From contig CAZGRP010000103.1 of assembly GCA_964527995.1 (NCBI GenBank), positions 1 through 8,990 of the forward strand: a DNA stretch of 8,990 nucleotides, read 5' to 3'. This document shows positions 1 through 6,542 of the stretch, one piece after another (the first letter of the stretch is position 1; each line of letters starts with the position of its first letter). The DNA comes from CAZGRP01 sp964527995 (lineage in GTDB: Bacteria > Zhuqueibacterota > Zhuqueibacteria > Oceanimicrobiales > CAZGRP01). Under the pieces are notes generated by a model that worked only from the letters and a program-made list of their open reading frames with translations, was not told the DNA's origin and ran no database searches. Both the position numbers and the translations under genes were made by a program.

Positions 1-681
1 AGAGATGAAAATTTAGAGCATGCGCTCTCCGCAAGCAGAAAAGCATTTGAACTAGATCCGGATTTACCAGAAGTCCATGCTTCACTTGCACTGGCCCTGG
101 CACAAAACAAACAATACAAAGAAGCGGAAAAAGAGTTTGAAACAGCTATTCAATTAGATCCGAAATTTTTTGAGGCATACTACGAGTATGCGCGAACTTG
201 TAGAGCGCAAGGAAAGCACGAACAAGCTGTAAAGCTGTTTGAGAAGGCATCCCGGATACGGCCGGAGGACTACGAAGCCGCACTCTTTCTCGTTAGTGCT
301 TATAATGACCTCGGCCTTGAAGGCGAAATGAAGAAAGCAAACCTGCGAGCGCTCGATGTTGTCAGAAAGCATCTGGAATTGAACCCCGATGATGCTCGTG
401 CATTTTACCTAGGCGCCGGGACTCTTGCGAAAGCAGGCGAACCCGAAGAGGCTTTGCAGTGGGTGGAAAAAGCAGTGTCAATAAATCCACATGAAACAGC
501 AGTCCTGTATAATGCCACATGCATCTATTCACTTCTAGGTAAATTTGAGCAAGCACTGGATTACTTTGAGAGTGCAATAGCAGCGGGTTTTGCTTCCAAA
601 GAATGGATTGAAAATGATTCGGACCTCGATGCGATTCGAGACCACCCTCGGTTTCAAAAAGCTCTAAAGAAGCTGAATTAG
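1..681 (+). CDS. TPR-repeat protein, C-terminal part (5' end outside window); probable tail of a TPR-type Ser/Thr kinase
   Basis: The reading frame is open from base 1 to the TAG at 679-681 and gives 226 residues with no start in view, so the gene is truncated by the window edge. It is almost entirely tetratricopeptide repeats of about 34 residues. Repeats end in a helix-plus-LDP/INP signature near residues 17-20, 52-54, 85-88, 127-130 and 161-164. The last 25 residues carry the closing motif seen at the end of TolB-like/TPR proteins (D-S-D-L-D-A-I-R-D-H-P-R-F). The complete kinase next door ends with an equivalent motif (D-P-M-A-D-P-L-R-S-D-P-R-Y). TPRs are protein-interaction scaffolds. By analogy with the neighbour, the missing N-terminus probably holds a kinase or TolB-like domain, but this is inference. 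GC in sampled lines is near 40%, lower than downstream. The next gene starts 42 bases after the stop. Confidence 0.9.
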   Translation, partial: RDENLEHALSASRKAFELDPDLPEVHASLALALAQNKQYKEAEKEFETAIQLDPKFFEAYYEYARTCRAQGKHEQAVKLFEKASRIRPEDYEAALFLVSAYNDLGLEGEMKKANLRALDVVRKHLELNPDDARAFYLGAGTLAKAGEPEEALQWVEKAVSINPHETAVLYNATCIYSLLGKFEQALDYFESAIAAGFASKEWIENDSDLDAIRDHPRFQKALKKLN

Positions 682-723
682 GCCAATCTAAATTATGATG
701 CAATACTTCAAAGGCAATTGATT

Positions 724-3048
724 ATGATCGGTAAGACAATGCTCCACTACAGAATCACCGAAAAACTGGGCGAAGGCGGCATGGGCGTCGTTTACAAGGC
801 CGAGGACACCCACCTCAAGCGTGACGTTGCCATGAAATTCCTGCCGCGAGAGATTGCCGCCAGCGACGATGAACGGCAGCGTTTCAAAATCGAAGCCCGG
901 GCTGCCGCGGCGTTGAATCATCCAAATATTGCTACCATTCACGCCATTGAGGAACACGAAGATGAGCTATTCATCGTGATGGAGTATATCGAAGGGGAAG
1001 AATTGCGGGAATCTGTAACCCCCCTCCATGGAGGGATGGACATCGATCAAATTCTTAACATCGCGAGCCAAATCGCCTCTGGGCTGGAAGCAGCGCACGA
1101 CAAAGGCGTGGTGCACCGCGACATCAAATCCTCAAACATCATGATCACCGGCAAAGGCCAGGTCAAAATCATGGATTTTGGTCTGGCGAAAATTCGTGGC
1201 GGCGCGGAGTTTACCAAGGTCGGGACAACTCTTGGCACGACAGCCTACATGTCGCCGGAGCAGGCGCGGGGAGAAGAGGTGGATCAGCGCACAGATATTT
1301 GGGCATTTGGGGTCGTGCTGTACGAAATGCTGACGGGCCAACTGCCTTTCAAAGGCGACTATGAGCAAGCTGTGGTGTACGCCATCTTGAATGAGGAGCC
1401 GGAGTATCCAGAGGACATCCCGGTAAACCTGAAATCGATTCTCGAAAAAGCTCTGGCAAAAGACTCTGCTCGACGGTACCAGCACATCGGTGAGCTGCTC
1501 GCAGACTTGAGTTCAGCGGGAATGAACGCCAAACCAGGTGGGTCCAAAACGACTGCCTTTCGCCGGCGACCGCGAAGCCTGTTCTATCTCCTCGGTGGGA
1601 CCGGACTCTTGCTCCTGATCCTGATTCTGGCAGTTTGGTTCCTGCGTCCGACAGGCCCGGCAGAACAGACAATCGATTCGATTGCCGTTCTGCCACTCGC
1701 CAACCTTTCCGGCGACCCGGCACAGGAATACTTTTCAGACGGGATGACGGAAGCATTGATTACCGATCTCTCAAAAATCAGCGCCTTGAAAGTCATTTCC
1801 CGCACCTCTGTCATGCAATACAAAGATGCAAGAAAACCTTTGCCCGAAATTGCTCGAGAGCTCGGTGTGAAGGCTATCATCACCGGGTCGGTGATGCGCG
1901 ATGGCCAGAGAGTTCAGATCAACGCCCAACTTATCGAAGCCGAGACGGATCGCCACTTATGGGCAAAAAGTTACGAACGTGACCTGGCGGATATTTTTAC
2001 GCTCCAGCGCGATATTGCAAGGGCCATTGCGGCGCAGGTCAGGGTGACACTGACACCGGGAGAACAAAGGCAACTGCAGGATGTAAAGCAGATTGATCCT
2101 GCCGCGTACGAAGCGTACCTGAAGGGCGTTTACTATGATACGAAATATAACCCCTCGGACTTTTTGAAAAGCCTGGATTATTTCTCGATCGCGGCTGAAA
2201 AAGAGCCAGGATTTGCATTGGGATACGTTGGGATTGTAAGGGCGGCCACCGGCCTGATGGACATTGGGGGACTGCCATTCAGCGAGCTTTATCCCATAGC
2301 GAAAACTGCTCTCGACAAAGCCCTCCAACTGGGCGAATCGCAGGCGGAAGTGTACGGCATTCTGGGTCGGTTCAAGCATATTGCAGAATGGGACTGGGCG
2401 GGTGCGGAGAAAGCATTCCGGAAATCTCTGGAATTAAACCCCAATCTGTCCAACACTTACTTTGATTATGCAAGCTTCTTGATTTCAATGGGGCGTGGCG
2501 ATGAGGCACTGGCTATGATCAAAAAGGCGCGGTCGCTGGATCCCCTCAATGCAGGTATCAATAACGATGTAGGATGGATCAATTACTGTGTGCGCCGCTA
2601 TGACGAGGCAATAAGGGAATACCATAACAATCTCGAGATGTATCCGGATTTTGTGATGTCGCATCGTGAGCTGAGCTGGGTTTATGCCAAAAAATCCATG
2701 TTTACCGAAGCCATTCAATCTATACAGCGAGCGGTGGAACTGGAACGCAGTTCCTACAATCTTGCGCAATTGGCAATTGTTTATGCCCTGGCAGGGCAAA
2801 AAGATGAGACTTTCAAAATCCTCGACGAGATACTATCTGAACAGGATACAGAACAGATTGCAGCTTACGAATTCGCCATGATCTATGCAGCTCTCGGAGA
2901 TGTCGACCAAGCCTTCAAATGGCTCGAAAAATCCTACCAGGAGCACTCGGGCTGGCCCTTCTTCATCAAAGTGGATCCAATGGCAGACCCGCTGCGTTCT
3001 GACCCGCGCTATGGTCCTTTTTTGAAAAGGATGGGATTGGAATCATGA
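724..3048 (+). CDS. Transmembrane Ser/Thr protein kinase with TolB-like and TPR sensor half
   Basis: A complete 774-residue PknB-type kinase. The N-terminal catalytic domain has the glycine loop G-E-G-G-M-G-V-V (about 16-23), the ATP-binding lysine K38 in VAMK, the alphaC glutamate E57, HRDIKSSN (131-138, catalytic D133), DFG (151-153), SPEQ (177-180) and D191-I-W-A-F-G. All catalytic residues are present, so it should be active. Arginine-rich residues 280-284 precede a single membrane helix at about 286-307, which puts the kinase in the cytoplasm and the rest outside. A TolB-like/adenylate-cyclase-associated domain follows (IAVLPLANLSGDP from 320, then E-Y-F-S-D-G-M-T-E), and TPRs fill about 440-760. 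The ATG at 724 is preferred over the TTG at 718. It sits 9 bases after AAGG, and both kinase relatives in this window also begin MIGK. The stop overlaps the next start (ATGA at 3045-3048). The signal sensed and the kinase substrates cannot be told from sequence. Confidence 0.96.
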   Translation: MIGKTMLHYRITEKLGEGGMGVVYKAEDTHLKRDVAMKFLPREIAASDDERQRFKIEARAAAALNHPNIATIHAIEEHEDELFIVMEYIEGEELRESVTPLHGGMDIDQILNIASQIASGLEAAHDKGVVHRDIKSSNIMITGKGQVKIMDFGLAKIRGGAEFTKVGTTLGTTAYMSPEQARGEEVDQRTDIWAFGVVLYEMLTGQLPFKGDYEQAVVYAILNEEPEYPEDIPVNLKSILEKALAKDSARRYQHIGELLADLSSAGMNAKPGGSKTTAFRRRPRSLFYLLGGTGLLLLILILAVWFLRPTGPAEQTIDSIAVLPLANLSGDPAQEYFSDGMTEALITDLSKISALKVISRTSVMQYKDARKPLPEIARELGVKAIITGSVMRDGQRVQINAQLIEAETDRHLWAKSYERDLADIFTLQRDIARAIAAQVRVTLTPGEQRQLQDVKQIDPAAYEAYLKGVYYDTKYNPSDFLKSLDYFSIAAEKEPGFALGYVGIVRAATGLMDIGGLPFSELYPIAKTALDKALQLGESQAEVYGILGRFKHIAEWDWAGAEKAFRKSLELNPNLSNTYFDYASFLISMGRGDEALAMIKKARSLDPLNAGINNDVGWINYCVRRYDEAIREYHNNLEMYPDFVMSHRELSWVYAKKSMFTEAIQSIQRAVELERSSYNLAQLAIVYALAGQKDETFKILDEILSEQDTEQIAAYEFAMIYAALGDVDQAFKWLEKSYQEHSGWPFFIKVDPMADPLRSDPRYGPFLKRMGLES

Positions 3049-3560
3049 TCGGAAAAACTATCCTACACGACAAAATCACCAAGAAGCTCGGCGCAGGCGG
3101 CTGCAGCGCTGAATCAGTCCAGTATTGCTACCATCCACGCCAGCTTCCCTTCGGGCGGGCTGAGCCGATTCAAATTCGCTGGCGAGACCAGAGGGGCTGT
3201 CGGGTCGCCGCACGGCCAACAAAACGCTTTCGCCTGGAACAAGGATGGGGGCTGGGGAGTTTTCGTAAAGCCATTGGACGGCAGCGGCCAGGCAAAACAA
3301 ATCTTGAGCGGAACCAATCGAACCTGTATTAAGCTGTCGGCCGCGTAATGGCTCTATGTTGATCCTCGACTGGCAAAGCCTGTGTGAGGGCCTTTCCAGG
3401 GGCAAAGGGCAAAGGGCAGACATCGTCGAATGGAGGAGTAGGACCCCGCCGGGCGCCTGACGGCGCACGGTATGTTATCACCGCTCATCGGACCGGCGCA
3501 CCTGCCGAATTGGTGCACTTCATGGCCAAAGCCAGGGCCTTCGAGCCGAACCGGAACCAC
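3045..3560 (+). pseudogene. Decayed Ser/Thr kinase of the TolB beta-propeller type
   Basis: The gene starts with MIGKTILHDKITKKLGAGG (ATG at 3045, overlapping the previous TGA), a clear kinase N-terminus. From base 3100 the homology continues in the next frame as AAALNQSSIATIHA, matching AAALNHPNIATIHA of the upstream kinase. The intervening N-lobe, including the VAIK lysine, has been lost. The same frame then gives W-N-K-D-G-G-W-G-V-F-V-K-P-L-D-G-S-G-Q-A-K-Q, typical of a TolB/WD40-like propeller blade, and stops at TAA 3346-3348. After a further shift, frame 3384 onward reads V-R-A-F-P-G-A-K-G-K then S-S-N-G-G-V-G-P-R-R-A-P-D-G. This resembles the last propeller blades of acidobacterial kinases (usually VRPFPG..., NGGxxPRWxxDG), and A-R-A-F-E-P follows. 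No HRD, DFG or TM segment survives. The remnant may extend to about 3600. Kinase origin of the first 140 bases is seen directly; assignment of the rest rests on remembered family patterns. Confidence 0.8.
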
Positions 3561-3649
3561 GAGTCGCGTTGCCACCTTGTCAGAAGATCCGCTCATAAGC
3601 GAAAGAGCGGGCCCGGTTCCTGGCCGTTCCATGGGAGTTCTCCAAGAAG

Positions 3650-3655
3650 AGGAGG
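3650..3655 (+). promoter_or_regulatory. Strong Shine-Dalgarno site deciding the start at 3663
   Basis: AGGAGG lies seven bases before the ATG at 3663. The open frame extends upstream to a GTG at 3384, but that extension is kinase-propeller debris with no matching ribosome site, so this signal fixes the true start of the tandem ABM protein. Confidence 0.75.
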
Positions 3656-3662
3656 CAATGCC

Positions 3663-4421
3663 ATGTTCATGCGACTTGTGCAGGCCAAAGTGGATCCGGA
3701 GAAACTGCGAGATTTTCGCCTTCGCTACGAGGGGAGGATCATTCCGGAGCTACAGAGGATCCCGGGATGTCTCTGCGTGACCCTGATGCAGAGTGAGCAG
3801 CATCCGGATGAATGCGTCTCCATGACCCTCTGGGAGACGGAGGAGGACGCCGTGAGCTATGAGAAAAGCGGCCTGTTTACGGATTTCCTCGAAAACATGA
3901 GGCCCTATCTTTCGCTGTCGTCACAGTGGAAAGTGGAGTTGACGCGCGAGCTAAAGCTGGAGTATAAGCCTGTCCCAGAAGAACCCGTAGTGAAAGCCTA
4001 TCCAGTCGTTGTGCAAACGGATGCCGGCATTTGTGGAAGGGAAGAATCCGACAGGATGCACACGAGGATCGTTTCCATCAAGACGCGGCCGGGGAAGCTC
4101 GAGGAGTTTCGGCGGCTTTACACGACGACCATCCTTCCCGCTCTTCGGGGCGTCAAGGGTTGTCGGTACGCCTATCTGATCGAAAGCGGGGAGCAGCAGA
4201 ACGAAGCTCTCTCGGTGACGATTTGGGACTCCAGAGAGGATGCCGAAAACTACGAGCGTAGCGGCCTGTTCGATCAACTCACACAGAAGGTCAAGCACAC
4301 GTTCTCCGAGTTGTACCAGTGGAAAATGGCGCTCGAGGGTGAGTCTTCCCGGAAGGTACGGACCAGCGAAGACTTGTCCGTCGAGCACTACCACATTGTG
4401 GTAGGAAAGAGGTTTCACTAG
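3663..4421 (+). CDS. Tandem ABM-like (dimeric alpha-beta barrel) domain protein
   Basis: A 252-residue cytoplasmic protein built from two copies of an antibiotic-biosynthesis-monooxygenase-like ferredoxin fold. Copy 1 spans about residues 3-93 and copy 2 about 132-224. Matching landmarks in the two copies are: a K-x-x-P-x-K-L-x-x-F-R-type opening (V-D-P-E-K-L-R-D-F-R and T-R-P-G-K-L-E-E-F-R); I-I-P-E-L-Q-R-I-P-G-C and I-L-P-A-L-R-G-V-K-G-C; S-M-T-L-W-E-T-E-E-D-A and S-V-T-I-W-D-S-R-E-D-A; Y-E-K-S-G-L-F and Y-E-R-S-G-L-F; and S-S-Q-W-K and L-Y-Q-W-K. The segment after each copy also repeats (Y-P-V-V-V and Y-H-I-V-V), giving a period of 130-131 residues. ABM domains normally dimerise; two fused copies would make an intramolecular pseudo-dimer. 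Members act as cofactor-free oxygenases, haem-degrading enzymes or stress proteins, and no catalytic set lets me choose. It has no membrane segment or signal peptide. The start is set by AGGAGG at 3650-3655; an ATG at 3669 is an alternative. Confidence 0.88.
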   Translation: MFMRLVQAKVDPEKLRDFRLRYEGRIIPELQRIPGCLCVTLMQSEQHPDECVSMTLWETEEDAVSYEKSGLFTDFLENMRPYLSLSSQWKVELTRELKLEYKPVPEEPVVKAYPVVVQTDAGICGREESDRMHTRIVSIKTRPGKLEEFRRLYTTTILPALRGVKGCRYAYLIESGEQQNEALSVTIWDSREDAENYERSGLFDQLTQKVKHTFSELYQWKMALEGESSRKVRTSEDLSVEHYHIVVGKRFH

Positions 4422-4592
4422 CGCTGTCTGGTTTTGCTGCGCCGGACGATGATTGTGCCAGGCCGTTCGCTACGGCTGGGGAGACCCACCGAGCCTCGAA
4501 AACGCAGTTTCGTGGAGGTTCGTTCGTAGGGTTTCTGCAGCGAACGTTCGGCGCCAAAGGAATGAAGTTCACCTCTTGCGGGCAGAAGAGAC
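4422..4592 (+). other. 171-base gap between two genes, nothing recognised
   Basis: There is no persuasive reading frame, hairpin followed by a T-run, or tRNA-like fold here. A minus-strand frame crossing it has no family character and overlaps the end of the ABM gene. Confidence 0.5.
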
Positions 4593-4940
4593 ATGAGAAG
4601 TTCTGGCCAAAGCCTTGACAGATTGCTGGGGATGACCCACCATCTCCGGCAGGTTCACAAGGCTGATCTGCGGGTCGGCGATTGGCTGCTAGTGATGACC
4701 CTGAACTCGGTCTACTCGATTCGCGTGATCGGAGCTGATCACTATCTCGTTTCGGGCGGCTGGTTCGACCGAAAGGGATTGTCTCCTGTGGAGATGACCA
4801 TCACTGGTTGCACCTGGGGCGGTAGCGCGATCAAGCTGGACGTTGTTGCGGTGTGTGGGCTTTGTCTTGAGTTCGGCAACCGCGTCGTGACGAGCCCCAT
4901 CCGTAAGGCAGTCGTGATCCGGGGTGCCGGCGAGAATTGA
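4593..4940 (+). CDS. Uncharacterised 115-residue protein with GGWFDR and CTWGGS motifs
   Basis: I do not recognise a named family. The frame encodes a soluble 115-residue protein. After a charged lead (1-24) comes a beta-rich region: D-L-R-V-G-D-W-L-L-V (25-34), N-S-V-Y-S-I-R-V-I (38-46), Y-L-V-S-G-G-W-F-D-R (51-60), T-I-T-G-C-T-W-G-G-S-A-I-K (69-81) and F-G-N-R-V-V-T-S (94-101). The alternation of hydrophobic and polar residues and the glycine/tryptophan turns look like a small beta barrel. Such ordered motif spacing argues for a real, conserved gene rather than a chance frame. Cysteines at 73, 88 and 91 could be structural or metal ligands. The ribosome site (AGAAGAG just before the ATG) is weak and close, so the ATG at 4632 (M14, after GGGG) is a plausible alternative start. 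It lies 171 bases after the tandem ABM gene and may be cotranscribed with it. Confidence 0.72.
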   Translation: MRSSGQSLDRLLGMTHHLRQVHKADLRVGDWLLVMTLNSVYSIRVIGADHYLVSGGWFDRKGLSPVEMTITGCTWGGSAIKLDVVAVCGLCLEFGNRVVTSPIRKAVVIRGAGEN

Positions 4941-5756
4941 TTCGGCGCGTCGGTCACCGCGGCAGCCGGCCACAGAATGGGCGATGGCCGTCCCATTTCT
5001 CGCAACCGCAGTGTTCTGATTTTCCTGTTGACTTTTCCATGAAAAACAGTATCTTTCAGACAGGGAGGGTGGGTGCAGAAGGCCGCAGGACAGTCAGTCT
5101 GGAGGGGCGAGCGAGAGTCCCCTCAGTGGTCGATCAATGCCCAAGCACTGGTCCCTCGCGTGCATTCGATTCCCCCCGAAACTTGGGCTCACACTCTCTC
5201 GTACTATCCCGCTTTCCGCGACCTCCTGTTTCGCACTCCCGACTCGGCTCCCGAATGCCGTATACTCCAACCGCGCTTTCCGCTGGTTGATGCCTGAACA
5301 GAGGTGAGCCGGTCAACGCTTCCTGGTTCACATCTTCGCTCGACGAGGTGGACTATGCGCGGTGAAAAATCCTGCCGCGATCGCGCCAATCCGGCCACTC
5401 AGCCTCAACCGGGTTTGACGGCGCTGAGAGCGCGGGTCGACAGATTCGGCAGGTTCACCTCCACACCCAATCTCCATTCACGACGCAACGCGCCCCCGCC
5501 CGTCATCCCCAAGATCTTATGCTCCACGTGTGCTCTCGGGGAGGGAGGACCAGAAGATGAATGCACGTCTTCGGATGGCTTTGGCGCGGCCCTGCGCGGC
5601 CTTCTTCGCGAGACCGGCGGCAGGCCAGCTGGTGACCACTCTTCGCACCATCGACGGTGAGCCACGCCTTGTGATCGACCGAAGGCAATTTGAAGGTCGG
5701 CCTTGCGGCCCGCGCTTGGTGCGACTCAGACACGCTCTAACGTGTGAGGTGGTGTC
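4941..5756. other. 816-base stretch without a convincing gene
   Basis: Several frames of 60-118 codons run through this region on both strands. Their translations are rich in Arg, Pro, Ser and Gly, lack domain motifs and overlap each other, which is what non-coding GC-rich DNA gives. Two items stand out and are listed separately: a sigma-70-like promoter at 5028-5055 and a small frame with a good ribosome site at 5557. I see no tRNA, rRNA, CRISPR or clear terminator. The region could be decayed coding sequence, as in the pseudogene further left, but I could not match any piece to a family. Confidence 0.5.
5028..5055 (+). promoter_or_regulatory. Possible sigma-70-type promoter
   Basis: TTGACT at 5028-5033 and TATCTT at 5050-5055 are separated by 16 bases. 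The -35 box matches consensus in five of six positions and the -10 box in four of six. It lies in a locally AT-rich island inside a GC-rich gap and points towards the STAS gene 700 bases downstream. Chance matches of this quality are common. Confidence 0.22.
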
Positions 5757-5856
5757 ATGTCGGTTCGAGAAAGAACAATGGGAGATGTGGCAGTCCTCTC
5801 TGTCAAAGGTAAACTCTGGGGCGGCGCCGAGACAAGAGCGGTCCATGAGACCGTGA
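5557..5856 (+). CDS. Doubtful small ORF with a good ribosome site, overlapping the STAS gene
   Basis: GGAGG at 5544-5548 stands eight bases before ATG 5557, and the frame gives 99 residues. The first part (L-V-T-T-L-R-T-I-D-G-E-P-R-L-V-I-D-R) could be protein-like, but no family is recognised. The last 100 bases run out of frame inside the well-supported STAS gene, so a full-length product is unlikely. It could be a short broken gene or chance. Confidence 0.18.
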   Translation: MNARLRMALARPCAAFFARPAAGQLVTTLRTIDGEPRLVIDRRQFEGRPCGPRLVRLRHALTCEVVSCRFEKEQWEMWQSSLSKVNSGAAPRQERSMRP

Positions 5857-6095
5857 AGAGGCTGATCCGGGACGGATTCAAGAAAGTGGTTATCGACCTG
5901 TCAGGGGTCAAGTGGCTGAACAGTCTGGGGCTCGGCGTCTTGATCGGTTGCCTGACATCGCTCCGGAATGAGGATGGGGACCTGAGGCTTGTGGGAGTCA
6001 CCGAGCGGGTGCATAGCCTGCTCATGGTCACCAACCTCATCACGGTATTTCAGACTTTCGAGACCGTGGAGCAGGCTGTTGAGAGCTTTCAATGA
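5757..6095 (+). CDS. STAS-domain anti-sigma-factor antagonist (SpoIIAA/RsbV type)
   Basis: A 112-residue single-domain STAS protein. The first strands (V-A-V-L-S-V-K-G-K-L, 11-20) are followed by V-V-I-D-L-S-G-V-K-W-L-N-S-L-G-L-G-V-L-I (44-63), the diagnostic block of anti-anti-sigma factors. Ser56 occupies the position phosphorylated by the partner kinase in RsbV/SpoIIAA; the residue before it is Asn instead of the usual Asp. The C-terminal part (L-R-L-V-G-V-T-E-R-V, then F-Q-T-F-E-T-V-E-Q-A) fits the family's last strand and helix, and length is normal. Unphosphorylated proteins of this family bind an HATPase-type anti-sigma kinase and release a sigma factor or other target. No RsbW-like kinase, PP2C phosphatase or sigma factor is in the window, so the partners are elsewhere. 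GAGGTGG at 5746-5752 is a good ribosome site for this ATG. Confidence 0.93.
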   Translation: MSVRERTMGDVAVLSVKGKLWGGAETRAVHETVKRLIRDGFKKVVIDLSGVKWLNSLGLGVLIGCLTSLRNEDGDLRLVGVTERVHSLLMVTNLITVFQTFETVEQAVESFQ

Positions 6096-6179
6096 AGGTT
6101 TGGATGGCGAAGTCAGGCGAAGTCCGTGGTCCGGAAACAGAGTGCCCGGCGCGAGCCGGGTCCCACCGGCAGAGGCGAC

Positions 6180-6542
6180 ATGATCGGCAAGTTGGTGTCC
6201 CGCTACAAGATTCTCGGGAAACTCGGCACCGTCTACGGAATTCACGAGACCGAGGACGGTCAGTCGTCTATCGCCATGGCATGCTATGATGTTCAATCGC
6301 TGAAGGAAAACATAGGGCGAGGGCCGCAGCCTATATCTGAGGCTACTTACGCTACGATTCAAATTGCTCAGGGGTTGGCAAAGACGCATTCAAGAGGTAT
6401 CATTCATCGAGACATCATGCCGGCGAACGTCCTCTGGACGGGGCGACCAACAACCGCAATCCAGATCGACAAAGCTCTACAGGAAGTGAACGAAAAGGGT
6501 ATTGTTCGTCGCGACATCAGAGAGCGTGAGGAGACCCAATGA
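6180..6542 (+). pseudogene. Degenerate mini Ser/Thr kinase (intact 120-residue ORF), coupled to the methyltransferase gene
   Basis: AGAGG at 6171-6175 precedes ATG 6180, giving M-I-G-K-L-V-S-R-Y-K-I-L-G-K-L-G, the N-terminus of a bacterial eukaryote-like kinase. The glycine loop breaks off and the sequence jumps to a hinge-like stretch (I-H-E-T-E-D-G-Q, then L-K-E-N-I-G-R-G-P). It continues into alphaE (I-Q-I-A-Q-G-L-A-K-T-H) and the catalytic loop H76-R-D-I-M-P-A-N-V-L. The ATP-binding lysine, alphaC, DFG and activation segment are absent, and the catalytic-loop lysine is methionine (M80). A second, poorer catalytic-loop copy occurs at 104-114 (N-E-K-G-I-V-R-R-D-I-R). It cannot be an active kinase. 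Despite this the frame is unbroken and its TGA overlaps the next ATG (6539-6542), so translation could feed the methyltransferase gene. It is either a decaying kinase or a small retained regulator; the former is simpler. Confidence 0.78.

Noticed and set aside
718..723. TTG at 718 as start of the large kinase
   Set aside because: It is only three bases from the AAGG ribosome site. ATG 724 has good spacing and gives the MIGK start shared by the two other kinase genes.
3399..3418. Short tandem repeat GGGCAAA near 3400
   Set aside because: Fewer than three copies of a 7-base unit, within the G-A-K-G-K-G coding remnant; not a structural repeat in its own right.
3453..3466. GCGCC-TGAC-GGCGC hairpin as a terminator
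   Set aside because: The stem is only five pairs and no T-run follows; it lies inside the propeller remnant.
3384..3662. In-frame upstream extension of the tandem ABM gene to GTG 3384 (345 residues in total)
   Set aside because: The extension reads as kinase-propeller debris, GTG 3384 has no proper ribosome site, and AGGAGG at 3650-3655 points to ATG 3663.
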